Source: Clostridium_I sp047718555
Lineage (GTDB): Bacteria > Bacillota > Clostridia > Clostridiales > Clostridiaceae
NCBI RefSeq assembly: GCF_047718555.1
Contig: NZ_JBDNRK010000012.1
Location: 34,442 to 98,441 of the forward strand
Length of the DNA stretch: 64,000 bases
Direction of reading: 5' to 3'
The notes under the pieces were generated by a model. That model was not told the origin of the DNA, searched no databases, and saw only the letters and a list, made by a program, of their open reading frames with translations. How positions within the stretch are numbered: position 1 is the first letter of the stretch; every line of letters starts with the position of its first letter. Of this stretch, positions 44,379 through 54,900 are shown piece by piece. Both the position numbers and the translations under genes were made by a program.

Positions 44379-47300
44379 ATGACAAAAGGCAATCGATTGA
44401 AAGCTTTCAAAATATTAGCGGTAGTTATAAGCCTTTTTATGATTTCGCAACCAGTTTTTGCTAGCACAGCTGGAAATCAAAATTATAAGTACATGGAGGA
44501 CAGTAATATTTTACCTGTACTTAGCAGCAGTGGTGTTACAAAATTAGGGGATGTGGAAGATAATAAGCAGTTAAGTATAACAATAGGATTAAAATTTCGA
44601 AATAAGGATCAGCTGAAACAGAAAATTAAAGCAGCGCATGAGGTTGGTAAAGCTGGAAGGGTAGTAAGTGCTCAGGATATGAATAATAATTTTCTACCTA
44701 GCGAAAGTGCAAATAATGAGGTTATTGAATTTTTAAAAAACAATGGATTAAAAATTACTAAAACTTACAATAGCCATATGACAATTAAAGCCACTGGCTC
44801 CGTACAGGATATAGAGAAGGCATTTAAAGTAAAGCTAAATTATTATTCTAAAGATGGAGTAAATTTTTTGGCCAATAGCACCCAGCCACAACTACCAGCT
44901 GATATAGTAGGATTGGTACAAAATATTTCTGGTCTCAATAATTTCAAGCTTAAACCATCATCATCTTACAATAAACAAATAAAATCTCAATCATTAAGTA
45001 CATCATCTTTTACCCCAGGGCAAATACAAAAAGCATATGATTTTACATCTGCTTATGCAAATAATATTAATGGCAAGGGTATTAAATTAGCTATAGCATC
45101 TTATAATTCTTTTAATAAAAGTGATATAGATAATTTTCTTAACACCTTTGGCATTAAAGGAACTAATGCTATTACTACTATAAATGTGGGTGGTGTTCCA
45201 CAATATGATGAAATTGGCTCTGAAGAAACTACAATGGACATAGAGTGTGCCTTATCAAGTGCTCCAGGAGCACAATTACTTGTTTATGATGGAGTTAGTG
45301 CAGATACAGCTACAGAAACGGATCTGTTTACACAAATCGTAGATGATGGACAAGCTAATGTAGTAAGTTATTCCTGGGGAAGTGAAGAGCAATACTACAG
45401 TCCTTCTGAGTTAACTGAAATGAACAACTTATTTATGGCGGGTGCAGCGAAAGGAATGACCTTTGTAGTAGCTTCAGGGGACTATGGAAGTAATGTTATT
45501 AATTATCCCGCGACAGACCCTTATGTTACTGCTGTTGGAGGAACAACGCTAAAGTTAAATAATAGTTCTGGTGAAATTTCTAGTGAAACAGGCTGGGGTG
45601 TGGATGGTTTTGGATATGGTAGTGGAGGCGGAAGCAGCTCATTTTTTTCAACACCATCATGGCAGCAGGGAATAACCACTTTAAATAATGGACACAGAAT
45701 GATTCCAGATGTTTCACTTGATGCTGATCCTAATACTGGATATACCATTTATTCTAATGGAAACTGGTATCAGTATGGAGGTACCAGTGCGGCTGCTCCG
45801 GAATGGGCTGCTATATTTGCTTTAGTTAACCAGAGTAGAGAAAGTAAAGGCTTAGGGACTATAGGACTCGCAAATTCAAGGTTGTATTCATTGGCCAATC
45901 AATCAGTATTTCATGATATTGTTAGTGGATCAAATGGCGAATATTCCTCTTCACCAGGTTATGATATGGTGACTGGATTAGGGTCAGTTGATGTGTGGAA
46001 ATTGGTTAGTGCCTTATCCGGTGTAAATACAGAAAATTATACTGTTACCTATAATGGAAATGGCAGCAATGGGGGATATGTACCTATTGATAGTAAAGCA
46101 TATGTTTCAGGGGAGACGGTAATTGTATCTGGTAATGCAGGTAACCTTGTAAAAACAGGCTATAGATTTGCAGGCTGGAATACAGCACAAGATGGAAGCG
46201 GTATAGATTATTCACCTAATAGCACTTTTGATATAAAAAATTCTAGTGTAACATTATATGCAAAATGGAATTCTATTTATCCAGTTATAGGCTGCATTGA
46301 TACTCCATCAGAGGGACAGACCATAAGCGGAAATAATATGATTAATGGCTGGTTCCTTGATGGAAATGGAGTAAAGAAGGTAGACGTGCTTGTAGATGGA
46401 ACAGTAGTAGGAACAGCTAGCTATGGAGATGGAAGATGGGATGTAGCAAGAGTATATCCAACCTATAACAACGGAAACAGCGGTTATCACTATAGTCTTG
46501 ATACAACTAAGCTTACTAATGGAAGACATACCATAGTAATAAGGGAAACGGGAAACAATAATTCTCAGACCAGTTTAAGTGCAAGAAATATAACAGTAGC
46601 TAATCCAGTAATAGGCTGCATAGATACGCCTGCAGAGGGACAGACCATAACAGGAAGCAACATGATTAGCGGTTGGTTTTTGGATTCCACAGGAGTAAAT
46701 AAAATAGAAGTACTTGTGGATGGAAATGTAGTGGGAACAGCTAGCTATGGAGATGGAAGAGGAGATGTGGCCAAGGTATATCCAACCTATAACAATGGAA
46801 ACAGCGGCTATCACTATAATCTTGATACCACGAAGCTAAAAGATGGAAAGCATACTATAGTAATAAGAGAAACAGGCAGCAATAATTCTCAGACTAGTTT
46901 AAGCGGAAGAAGCATAACAGTATCAAACAATCCTGTAGGCTGTATTGATACCCCATTAGAGGGACAGACCATAAGCGGAAATAATATGATTAATGGATGG
47001 TTCCTTGATGGAAATGGAGTAAAGAAGGTAGAAGTGCTTGTAGATGGAACAGTAGTAGGAACAGCCAGCTATGGAGATGGAAGATGGGATGTAGCAAGAG
47101 TATATCCAACCTATAACAACGGAAACAGCGGTTATCACTATAGTCTTGATACAACTAAGCTTACTAATGGAAGACATACCATAGTAATAAGGGAAACGGG
47201 AAACAATAATTCTCAGACCAGTTTAAGTGCAAGAAATATAACAGTAGCTAATCCAGTAATAGGCTGCATAGATACGCCTGCAGAGGGACAGACCATAACA

Positions 47301-47903
47301 GGAAGCAACATGATTAGCGGTTGGTTTTTGGATTCCACAGGAGTAAATAAAATAGAAGTACTTGTGGATGGAAATGTAGTGGGAACAGCTAGCTATGGAG
47401 ATGGAAGAGGAGATGTGGCCAAGGTATATCCAACCTATAACAATGGAAACAGCGGCTATCACTATAATCTTGATACCACGAAGCTAAAAGATGGAAAGCA
47501 TACTATAGTAATAAGAGAAACAGGCAGCAATAATTCTCAGACTAGTTTAAGCGGAAGAAGCATAACAGTATCAAACAATCCTGTAGGCTGTATTGATACC
47601 CCATTAGAGGGACAGACCATAAGCGGAAATAATATGATTAATGGATGGTTCCTTGATGGAAATGGAGTAAAGAAGGTAGAAGTGCTTGTAGATGGAACAG
47701 TAGTAGGAACAGCCAGCTATGGAGATGGAAGATGGGATGTAGAAAGGGTATATCCAACCTATAACAACGGAAACAGCGGCTATCACTATAATCTTGACAC
47801 AACTAAGCTTACCAATGGAAGGCATACCATAGTAATAAGAGAAACAGGCAACAATAATTGGCAGACAAGCTTAAGTGGAAGGAAAATAACAGTATCAAAC
47901 TAG
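44379..47903 (+). CDS. Secreted sedolisin (S53, kumamolisin-type) protease with repeat modules
   Basis: This 1,174-residue protein has a signal peptide (1-30, VFA-ST), a pro-kumamolisin activation domain (about 60-190) and an S53 catalytic domain (about 205-550). The last has Glu and Asp in SEETTMDIECALSSAPGA, oxyanion Asp in VVASGDYGS, nucleophile Ser in GGTSAAAPEWA and the calcium site near HDIVSG...SSPGYDMVTGLGSVD. It should be a secreted serine-carboxyl endopeptidase. A Listeria-Bacteroides repeat (TVTYNGNGSNGG...AGWNTAQDGSG...LYAKWN) and five roughly 108-residue Ig-like modules (GCIDTPxEGQTIxG, GWFLDxxGVxKxEVLVDG, YPTYNNGNSGYHY) follow. The modules match those of the wall protein at 35207. 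AATAGGAGGTG sets the ATG. The module array contains a recent 648-bp duplication. Confidence 0.88.
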   Translation: MTKGNRLKAFKILAVVISLFMISQPVFASTAGNQNYKYMEDSNILPVLSSSGVTKLGDVEDNKQLSITIGLKFRNKDQLKQKIKAAHEVGKAGRVVSAQDMNNNFLPSESANNEVIEFLKNNGLKITKTYNSHMTIKATGSVQDIEKAFKVKLNYYSKDGVNFLANSTQPQLPADIVGLVQNISGLNNFKLKPSSSYNKQIKSQSLSTSSFTPGQIQKAYDFTSAYANNINGKGIKLAIASYNSFNKSDIDNFLNTFGIKGTNAITTINVGGVPQYDEIGSEETTMDIECALSSAPGAQLLVYDGVSADTATETDLFTQIVDDGQANVVSYSWGSEEQYYSPSELTEMNNLFMAGAAKGMTFVVASGDYGSNVINYPATDPYVTAVGGTTLKLNNSSGEISSETGWGVDGFGYGSGGGSSSFFSTPSWQQGITTLNNGHRMIPDVSLDADPNTGYTIYSNGNWYQYGGTSAAAPEWAAIFALVNQSRESKGLGTIGLANSRLYSLANQSVFHDIVSGSNGEYSSSPGYDMVTGLGSVDVWKLVSALSGVNTENYTVTYNGNGSNGGYVPIDSKAYVSGETVIVSGNAGNLVKTGYRFAGWNTAQDGSGIDYSPNSTFDIKNSSVTLYAKWNSIYPVIGCIDTPSEGQTISGNNMINGWFLDGNGVKKVDVLVDGTVVGTASYGDGRWDVARVYPTYNNGNSGYHYSLDTTKLTNGRHTIVIRETGNNNSQTSLSARNITVANPVIGCIDTPAEGQTITGSNMISGWFLDSTGVNKIEVLVDGNVVGTASYGDGRGDVAKVYPTYNNGNSGYHYNLDTTKLKDGKHTIVIRETGSNNSQTSLSGRSITVSNNPVGCIDTPLEGQTISGNNMINGWFLDGNGVKKVEVLVDGTVVGTASYGDGRWDVARVYPTYNNGNSGYHYSLDTTKLTNGRHTIVIRETGNNNSQTSLSARNITVANPVIGCIDTPAEGQTITGSNMISGWFLDSTGVNKIEVLVDGNVVGTASYGDGRGDVAKVYPTYNNGNSGYHYNLDTTKLKDGKHTIVIRETGSNNSQTSLSGRSITVSNNPVGCIDTPLEGQTISGNNMINGWFLDGNGVKKVEVLVDGTVVGTASYGDGRWDVERVYPTYNNGNSGYHYNLDTTKLTNGRHTIVIRETGNNNWQTSLSGRKITVSN
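46320..47615 (+). repeat. 648-bp near-exact tandem duplication in the sedolisin gene
   Basis: Modules 1-2 and 3-4 are the same pair repeated at an offset of 648 bp (216 codons), for example ATAGGCTGCA at 46611 and 47259 and CCTGTAGGCTG at 46932 and 47580. Only scattered differences are seen between the copies. Confidence 0.85.
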
Positions 47904-47912
47904 TGAACAACT

Positions 47913-47945
47913 GGAAAATATTGCACCTCTGGGATATAATATTAT
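47913..47945. repeat. CACC/GGTG palindrome (degenerate member)
   Basis: GGAAAATATTGCACC is followed by a decayed right arm (GGGATATAATATTAT). It sits 10 bases after the sedolisin stop. Confidence 0.5.
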
Positions 47946-48098
47946 ATAATTTTAGTAAATGATGAGCCCTTGAGGTGAGTAATGTATCTCAAGGGTATTT
48001 TCTACGAATAAATATAAAATTAGGATGAACTTTCTGAGAATTTTAGATATAATATACTTATTGATGTTTTTATAAATATAAATTGGGGGACGAAATAT

Positions 48099-48425
48099 AT
48101 GATAACAGATGGAGAATTAAAAGAGTTAAACAGATCCATAATAAAATTACTATTAAAGATGCGTCGACCAGTTAAGGATTTGGAATTGGCAGATACAGAA
48201 TTGAAAAAGGGAGAAAAATTTACTTCTTATATTGGATATAGATTTTATTGCTTTCATTTACAGTCTTTTTATATAAGAAAGTTTAAAGGTTCGGAATTTA
48301 GGTATGCTATACCGGAAAGCGTAAAGCAATGTGGTAAGAGCTTTGTTGGTAAAAATGGCAAGTTTATGCTTTATGCAGATGAGGCACAATTATTAGAAAT
48401 AAGAGAAGTATTGGAGAGAAATTGA
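48099..48425 (+). CDS. Conserved-looking hypothetical protein, 108 residues
   Basis: I do not recognise the family. The protein is small, basic and soluble (MITDGELKELNRSIIKLLLKMRRPVKDLELADTELKKG shown by ends), with a predicted helix, an aromatic segment YIGYRFYCFHLQSFYIRKFKGSEFRYAIP and a C-terminal helix DEAQLLEIREVLERN. There is no signal peptide or membrane segment. GGGGGACG precedes the ATG at good spacing, and a strong terminator follows, so the gene is probably real and monocistronic. Confidence 0.6.
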   Translation: MITDGELKELNRSIIKLLLKMRRPVKDLELADTELKKGEKFTSYIGYRFYCFHLQSFYIRKFKGSEFRYAIPESVKQCGKSFVGKNGKFMLYADEAQLLEIREVLERN

Positions 48426-48488
48426 ATAAAGTTTATTATAAGCAGCATTTCAGCAATATTATGAAATTCATTTATTTTTAGAACAATA

Positions 48489-48520
48489 AAAACGAAATCC
48501 AAAAGGGATTCGTTTTTTTT
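48489..48520 (+). terminator. Terminator of the 108-residue gene
   Basis: AAACGAAATCC pairs with GGGATTCGTTT around an AAAA-type loop, then eight T. Confidence 0.85.
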
Positions 48521-48560
48521 GTTTTTCCTTAGGAAATTTTTTACCGTTAAGGCACTATCT

Positions 48561-48578
48561 TAGTTAAATAATTAACAA
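48561..48578 (+). promoter_or_regulatory. Rex operator upstream of adhE
   Basis: TAGTTAAATAATTAACAA differs from the Rex consensus TTGTTAA-N4-TTAACAA at one position. A weaker site with a perfect right half (TTAACAA at 48688-48694) overlaps the -35 box. Rex responds to the NADH/NAD ratio and controls adhE in clostridia. Confidence 0.7.
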
Positions 48579-48680
48579 TATATTTAATGTAATTACCATG
48601 TAAATATTAAATAATATAAAAATATGCCTCAAAAACAAATATTATTGAATAATAAAATACAAATAGTACCAAATAATTGA

Positions 48681-48709
48681 TTGACATTTAACAAACAAAG
48701 CTGGATAAT
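48681..48709 (+). promoter_or_regulatory. adhE promoter
   Basis: TTGACA (48681-48686), 17 bases, GATAAT (48704-48709): near-consensus, giving a leader of about 85 bases. Confidence 0.75.
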
Positions 48710-48801
48710 AGAAATGTAGACACCAGTGTGTGAAACTTATTTGTATAATAGTAAGTTTAATTAAATTTAATATATACAAAATTAAGAAAGAGGTGTATCT
48801 T

Positions 48802-51402
48802 ATGAAAGTCAGTAATGTTGAAGAGTTAGATTTAAGATTAAAGGAAATGAAGAAAGCTCAAAAAATTTTTGCGGAATTTTCCCAAGAACAAGTTGATGAG
48901 ATCTTTAGAGAGGCGGCTATGGCAGCACTGGACGCAAGAATACCACTGGCGAAAATGACAGTAGAAGAAACTGGGATGGGACTTGTGGAAGATAAGGTTA
49001 TAAAGAATCATTTTGCAGCTGAGTATATATACAATCAATATAAAGATGAAAAAACCTGCGGGGTAATAGAAACAGACGAATCTTATGGCATAACTAAAAT
49101 TGCAGAGCCTATAGGTATTGTGGCAGCTGTAATACCAACAACTAATCCAACTTCAACGGCAATATTTAAAATATTGATATCACTAAAAACAAGAAATGCC
49201 ATAATGTTATCACCACATCCAAGAGCAAAGAATTCAACTATAGCGGCAGCTAAAATAATACTTGATGCAGCAGTGAAAGCTGGTGCTCCAGAGGGAATAA
49301 TAGGATGGATAGATGAGCCGTCAATTGAGCTTACACAGATATTAATGCAGGAAGCAGATATAACTCTTGCTACAGGGGGACCATCTATGGTTAAATCAGC
49401 CTACTCATCTGGTAAGCCAGCTATAGGAGTTGGACCAGGAAACACTCCTGTTATCATTGATGAAAGTGCACACATAAAGATGGCAGTAAGCTCAATAATT
49501 CTTTCAAAGACTTTTGATAACGGTGTCATATGTGCTTCAGAGCAGTCAGTAATAGTTCTAGATTCTATCTATGATGAAGTCAGAAAAGAGTTTGAAGAAA
49601 GAGGGGCATATATAATTAAAGAAAATGAAATAGACAAAGTAAGAAATACAATTTTTATAAATGGGAGTATAAACTCCAAAATAGTAGGTCAATCAGCATA
49701 TAAAATAGCTGAAATGTCAGGGATTACAGTACCGGAAACAGCAAGAATTCTTATAGGAGAGGTTACCTCTTTAACAGAGGAAGAACCCTTTGCCCATGAA
49801 AAATTGTCTACAGTTTTAGCTATGTACAGAGCGGAAAACTTTGACGATGCCCTTGAAAAAGCTGTGACTCTTGTTAATCTGGGAGGACTTGGACATACTT
49901 CGGGAATCTATGCAGATGTAATAAAGGCAAAAGATAAGATAGATAAATTCAGCAACGCCATGAAAACAGTAAGAACCTTTGTAAATATACCTACAGCACA
50001 GGGAGCAAGCGGAGACTTATATAACTTTAAAATAGCACCTTCTTTTACACTGGGCTGTGGTTCCTGGGGAGGAAATTCAGTATCGGAAAATGTAGGACCT
50101 AAGCATTTGTTAAATATTAAAAGAGTAGCTGAAAGGAGAGAGAATATGCTTTGGTTTAGAGTTCCTGAAAAGGTTTACTTCAAATTTGGATGTCTTCAAT
50201 TTGCGCTAAGGGAATTAAAGAACTTAAATAAAAAGAGAGCATTTATAGTAACGGATAAAGTACTTTATAATCTTGGATATACAGATTCCATTACAAAAGT
50301 ACTTGAAGAAATAGGGGTTGATTTTAAAATATTTACAGAAGTAGAACCAGACCCAACGCTTTCCACAGCCAGAAAGGGCACAGAAGAAATGATGAATTTT
50401 AAACCAGACACAATAATATCTCTTGGCGGAGGATCTGCAATGGATGCAGCTAAAATAATGTGGGTAATGTATGAACATCCAGAGGTAAGATTTGAAGATC
50501 TTGCCATGAGATTTATGGATATAAGAAAGAGAATATATAATTTTCCAAAGCTTGGAGAAAAAGCTATGATGATATCTGTAGCAACATCAGCTGGGACAGG
50601 GTCAGAGGTTACCCCTTTTGCTGTAATAACGGATGAAAAGACAGGCGTAAAATATCCACTGGCGGACTATGAATTAACTCCAGACATGGCAATAGTAGAT
50701 GCGGAACTTATGATGAACATGCCAAAAGGATTAACAGCTGCATCCGGTATAGATGCATTAATCCACGGCATAGAATCTTATACCTCGGTACTTGCATCAG
50801 AATATACCAATGGATTGGCACTGGAGGCTATAAGATTAATATTTAAATACTTACCACAGGCATATTCAGAAGGTACCACTAATGAAAAGGCAAGAGAAAA
50901 AATGGCACATGCATCTACCATGGCAGGAATGGCCTTTGCCAACGCTTTCCTTGGAGTATGTCATTCCATGGCACATAAATTAGGGGCAGAGCACCACATA
51001 GCCCATGGAACTGCCAATGCACTATTAATTGAAGAAGTAATAAGATTTAATGCAGTAGATAATCCTGTAAAGCAGGCATCCTATCCTCAGTATAAATATC
51101 CAAACGCTAAATGGAGATATGGGAAAATTGCAGATTATCTAGGTCTAGGCGGAAGTACAGATGAAGAAAAGGTTGAACTTTTAATCAAGGCCATTCATAA
51201 ATTAAAGGAAAAAATAAATCTTCCAATGACAATTAAAGAGGCAGGAGTTTCAGAAAAGAAATTTTATGATACACTTGATAAGATGTGTGAACTTGCCTTT
51301 GATGACCAGTGTACGGGGGCTAACCCAAGATATCCATTAATAAGTGAAATTAAGCAGATGTTTATTAATGCTTTTGATAAAGATGAGACATATACTGAAT
51401 AG
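48802..51402 (+). CDS. adhE: Bifunctional acetaldehyde-CoA / alcohol dehydrogenase AdhE
   Basis: This 866-residue protein is the normal AdhE length. The N-terminal half is a CoA-acylating aldehyde dehydrogenase (TTNPTSTAIFK; GVGPGNTPV; catalytic Cys in DNGVICASEQSV, about residue 250). The C-terminal half is an iron-dependent alcohol dehydrogenase (SLGGGSAMDAAKIMW; metal histidines in GVCHSMAHKLGAEHHIAHG). It reduces acetyl-CoA (or butyryl-CoA) to the alcohol, consuming two NADH, and forms spirosomes in relatives. ATG 48802 is set by AAGAGGTG; the in-frame codons upstream from 48730 have no site. A near-consensus promoter and Rex box lie upstream, and a long terminator follows. It is a single-gene unit. 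Confidence 0.95.
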   Translation: MKVSNVEELDLRLKEMKKAQKIFAEFSQEQVDEIFREAAMAALDARIPLAKMTVEETGMGLVEDKVIKNHFAAEYIYNQYKDEKTCGVIETDESYGITKIAEPIGIVAAVIPTTNPTSTAIFKILISLKTRNAIMLSPHPRAKNSTIAAAKIILDAAVKAGAPEGIIGWIDEPSIELTQILMQEADITLATGGPSMVKSAYSSGKPAIGVGPGNTPVIIDESAHIKMAVSSIILSKTFDNGVICASEQSVIVLDSIYDEVRKEFEERGAYIIKENEIDKVRNTIFINGSINSKIVGQSAYKIAEMSGITVPETARILIGEVTSLTEEEPFAHEKLSTVLAMYRAENFDDALEKAVTLVNLGGLGHTSGIYADVIKAKDKIDKFSNAMKTVRTFVNIPTAQGASGDLYNFKIAPSFTLGCGSWGGNSVSENVGPKHLLNIKRVAERRENMLWFRVPEKVYFKFGCLQFALRELKNLNKKRAFIVTDKVLYNLGYTDSITKVLEEIGVDFKIFTEVEPDPTLSTARKGTEEMMNFKPDTIISLGGGSAMDAAKIMWVMYEHPEVRFEDLAMRFMDIRKRIYNFPKLGEKAMMISVATSAGTGSEVTPFAVITDEKTGVKYPLADYELTPDMAIVDAELMMNMPKGLTAASGIDALIHGIESYTSVLASEYTNGLALEAIRLIFKYLPQAYSEGTTNEKAREKMAHASTMAGMAFANAFLGVCHSMAHKLGAEHHIAHGTANALLIEEVIRFNAVDNPVKQASYPQYKYPNAKWRYGKIADYLGLGGSTDEEKVELLIKAIHKLKEKINLPMTIKEAGVSEKKFYDTLDKMCELAFDDQCTGANPRYPLISEIKQMFINAFDKDETYTE

Positions 51403-51414
51403 GTTTTTCGCAAA

Positions 51415-51463
51415 AAATAGGGGTATTAATGAAAATTCTTTCTTTTCATTAATACCTCTATTT
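51415..51463 (+). terminator. adhE terminator
   Basis: AAATAGGGGTATTAATGAAAA (51415-51435) pairs with 51443-51463 across about 20 bp with one mismatch and a 7-base loop. Confidence 0.85.
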
Positions 51464-51560
51464 CCTTTGTAAACTTATGTATCAAAATTGAAAAAATATT
51501 CTTAAAACTGTATCAAGGACATAATACAGTATTTGAAAAGTAAAATAGAGTGTATTATTT

Positions 51561-51720
51561 AGGCATATGAAAATAAATAATAAGTTAAAGATGCGACGGA
51601 TATTTTGAATCATACAAGGAAGCAGGTTCCGAAGATAGCGAGCTATCTGAGGGTTCTGCTGACGCAGTAGGATTCAAAATAGACTAGCATACTGACTTAG
51701 TTATTTTTTGAATATGCCTT
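51561..51720. repeat. Full-length 160-bp MITE-like element
   Basis: The terminal inverted repeats are AGGCATATGAAAATAAATAA (left) and the reverse complement of TTATTTTTTGAATATGCCT (right), alike over about 25-36 imperfect bases. The interior has a GATAGC/GCTATC hairpin and CATACAAGGAAGCAGGTTCC. It has no ORF. It matches copies at 27637 and 63947 and deletion forms at 23244 and 39585. Confidence 0.8.
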
Positions 51721-51838
51721 ACATTAAATAAAATTAAAAAATACGTTAATTTTACTCAATATGATTTTGATACATATGTGTGGCATATAAATTGCTAGAT
51801 TATATTAATGGAAATAAAATTAGAGTGGTGGTGGTTAA

Positions 51839-51856
51839 TGTAAACGTTTGTATAAT
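51839..51856 (+). promoter_or_regulatory. cre-like (LacI-type) operator overlapping a TATAAT box before the GH32 gene
   Basis: TGTAAACGTTTGTA has the palindromic AAACGTTT centre of catabolite-responsive or other LacI-family operators, two bases short of the cre pattern. It runs into TATAAT (51851-51856). Sugar-dependent repression of the fructanase is plausible. Confidence 0.4.
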
Positions 51857-51993
51857 GTAGACATAAATATTTGACTTACATCTGGTTCTGTTACCAACAA
51901 ATTTTACCAAGTGGAGGTTTAGTTTTAAGGAATAGTTGAATTATTTGTAAGACTTAACTTAGAAAATATCAATTTACAGGGGGGAATTTTTTA

Positions 51994-54900
51994 ATGAAAA
52001 AAAAGTTTAATAGTGTGTTCAGTTTTTTCATATGCTTCGCCATGTTTTTAACTACTGGTATTACAGTGCCATCTGTAGTAACAAAGGCAGAAACAACTAC
52101 TTATCTCACTAGACAGGATTTTATAAATGGTAATTTTGGAAATACAGACAACGGTGTTGAACTTCTAAAAAATGATGGTGACAATGCTGCCGTTACTAGT
52201 ACATACGCTGCAAAATTTACCTATGAGGCAGATGTAACTCTTGAAGATGGTCCTTCAGCAGCTCTAACTTTTGGAGTGGCAAATAAGGACAACCCCTCCG
52301 GTGGAGTATGGTATGGTGTTAATATCAATAAAACAGAAGGATATTCGTACTCTCAAAACGATAATGTAACTGGTGTAATAAGATTATTTAAGGTTATTCC
52401 TGGACAACCTCTTGGATTTAATCAGGTGGCAGCACTTACAGATGCTCAAAAGGCAAAAAATACTTTCCATTATAAAGTAACTGTTGATAGTAATAAAAAC
52501 ATTAAGTTCTATTTAGATGGCAATCTTGTGCTTATGCAAAATGATCCAAGCTGGGTAGGAGGAAATGTAGGTATTTTAACCTATAATACTAAGGCTACCT
52601 TTAGTAATGTTAAATTTAGTGATAGTGCAGTAGATAATGATGAAAATGGATTTTTAACTAATTTGGCAAATATTCAGGCAGTAAAGGCTGGAATCTGGAA
52701 CAAGACTAATGAGGGATTATATTCACAGGGAAGAGGAGATAATTTTGCTATATCACAGACTACAGGAACAGATTTTACTTATGAAAGTGATGTAACTCTG
52801 CCATCTACAGGAGCAGCATCCTTAGTATTCAGATCAAATGATAACGGTTCCAGCTCTTATGTGGCTAATGTGGACAAAGGTGCTGGCATGGGAAAACTCT
52901 TCAAATTTGTAAATGGTGCGGCCACTGTTTTAAGTGAATTTAGGCTAGCTTCTACAAAGGATAATTATAATTTGAAGGTTAAGGCAATAGGTTCACATAT
53001 AGAGTACTATATTGATGGTTCACTTGTGGCAAATTGCAGCGATGGCAGTTTAAGTTCCGGAAAATTTGGAGTGTTGACTTATAGTGGAGCGGAAATATAT
53101 CAGAATTTAAATAAATATGACATAAATGCTGCAACTTATCCTAAACTAACAGATCTTCAGATTAATGGGATAAATTTAGAACCTGCATTTAATGAAAACG
53201 TATACTCGTATAATACTACTGTAGATTATGCAACAGATAAAATAAACATAAAACCTGTGGCAGTTAATTCTAGTACTGTAAATGTAAGAGTTTTGGATAG
53301 TAAAGGTTCTGAGGTATTTAATAACACAGTTCAAAACAATACTTTTAATGAACTTGCAATTCCTGTGGGATTGAATAAAGTCTATGTAACTGCTAAGGAT
53401 TCAGATAGCAATGAAAGCACATATTTAGTACAAGTTAAGAGAGAGCAGGATCCAAGCTCCTATTACTCAGAAGAGTACAGACCTCAATTCCACTATTCAG
53501 CAAAGGAAAATTGGGTAAACGATCCTAATGGTATGGTTTACTATGAAGGAGAATATCATTTATTCTATCAATATTATCCTTATGGTAAAGAATGGGGTCC
53601 TATGCACTGGGGACATGCAGTAAGTACAGATTTAGTTCACTGGACAGAACTTCCTATTGCTCTTTATCCAGATAATATTGGAGCTATATTCTCTGGCTCT
53701 GCAGTAGTAGATGAAAATAATACCACAGGTTTCTTCACTAATACTCCGGAGAAAAAAGGCTTGGTTGCAATTTACACTACTGATAATAGTGGAGTACAGC
53801 AGCAGAATATTGCCTACAGTACAGATAAGGGAAGGACCTGGACTAAATATACTGGGAATCCTGTTATAAAAACTGCGGATGATCCTCTAAAGGATATTGC
53901 CAACGGTGCCTTCAGAGATCCAAAGGTGTTCTGGGATGAAGATGCTAAAAAGTGGATTATGGTAGCTGCTGGCGGTCCTCTTAGATTTTTCTCATCTTCA
54001 GATCTTAAAAACTGGACACCAGAAGCAATGCAGCCAGAAATTCAAACTGAATGCCCTGATATCTTCAAACTTAATGTGGAAGGAACAAATGAATCAAAAT
54101 GGGTACTAAGTGAAGGTGGAAGATACTATAGAATTGGTGATTTGAAACAGGTAAATGGAAAATTGACCTTTGTATCAGAATCAGATAGAATTTCAACAAA
54201 TTTTGGTAAAGACTCTTATGCGGGACAGACTTACAACAATACTCCTGATGGCAGAAGGATTATGATTAACTGGATGAACACCTGGGATAACTATTGTAAT
54301 GCGCTGTCAGCTATTACAGACCCATATAATGGTTCTTTCACTTTGCAGCATGAATTGAAATTGAAGAAAAATGGAGATGGACAGATTAGATTAGTTCAGG
54401 AACCTATAAAAGAATACAACAGTTTACGCTTAGCTCCTACAGTAATAGAAAATGCTACTGTCAGTGCTACTGGCAATATACTTCAAGGGGTTACAGGTAA
54501 GCAGACTGAAATTGATGCTGAATTTACACCAGGAGCGAATACTACAGATGTGGGCTTTAAACTTAGAGTAGGCAATAATCAGGAAACTGTGGTAAATTAC
54601 AATATAGCAAGTAAAAAGGTATCCATTGACAGAAGTAAATCAGGAAAGATACCAACAGAAAATGGCAATAGATACTATGAAAGTGATTTGTTTAAGGCTT
54701 TAGAAACTGGAGATATGAGTATGACTGCAGATGGTAAAATCAAACTTAGAATCTTCCTTGACTGGTCTTCTATAGAGGTATTTGGCAATGATGGAGAAGT
54801 AACCGGGGCTTCACTTATATTCCCAGATGACACAAGCACTGGTATGGAAACGTACTCAAAAAATGGAGATTCAAAGGCTAATATTACTCTATATCCAATC

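Noticed and set aside
46308..47825. Regular minus-strand frames under the sedolisin repeats
   Set aside because: They recur every 324-648 bp as complements of the repeats and have no independent signals.
48730..48801. Extended N-terminus for AdhE
   Set aside because: The 24 extra residues have no ribosome site and are not typical of AdhE, whereas ATG 48802 has AAGAGGTG at correct spacing.
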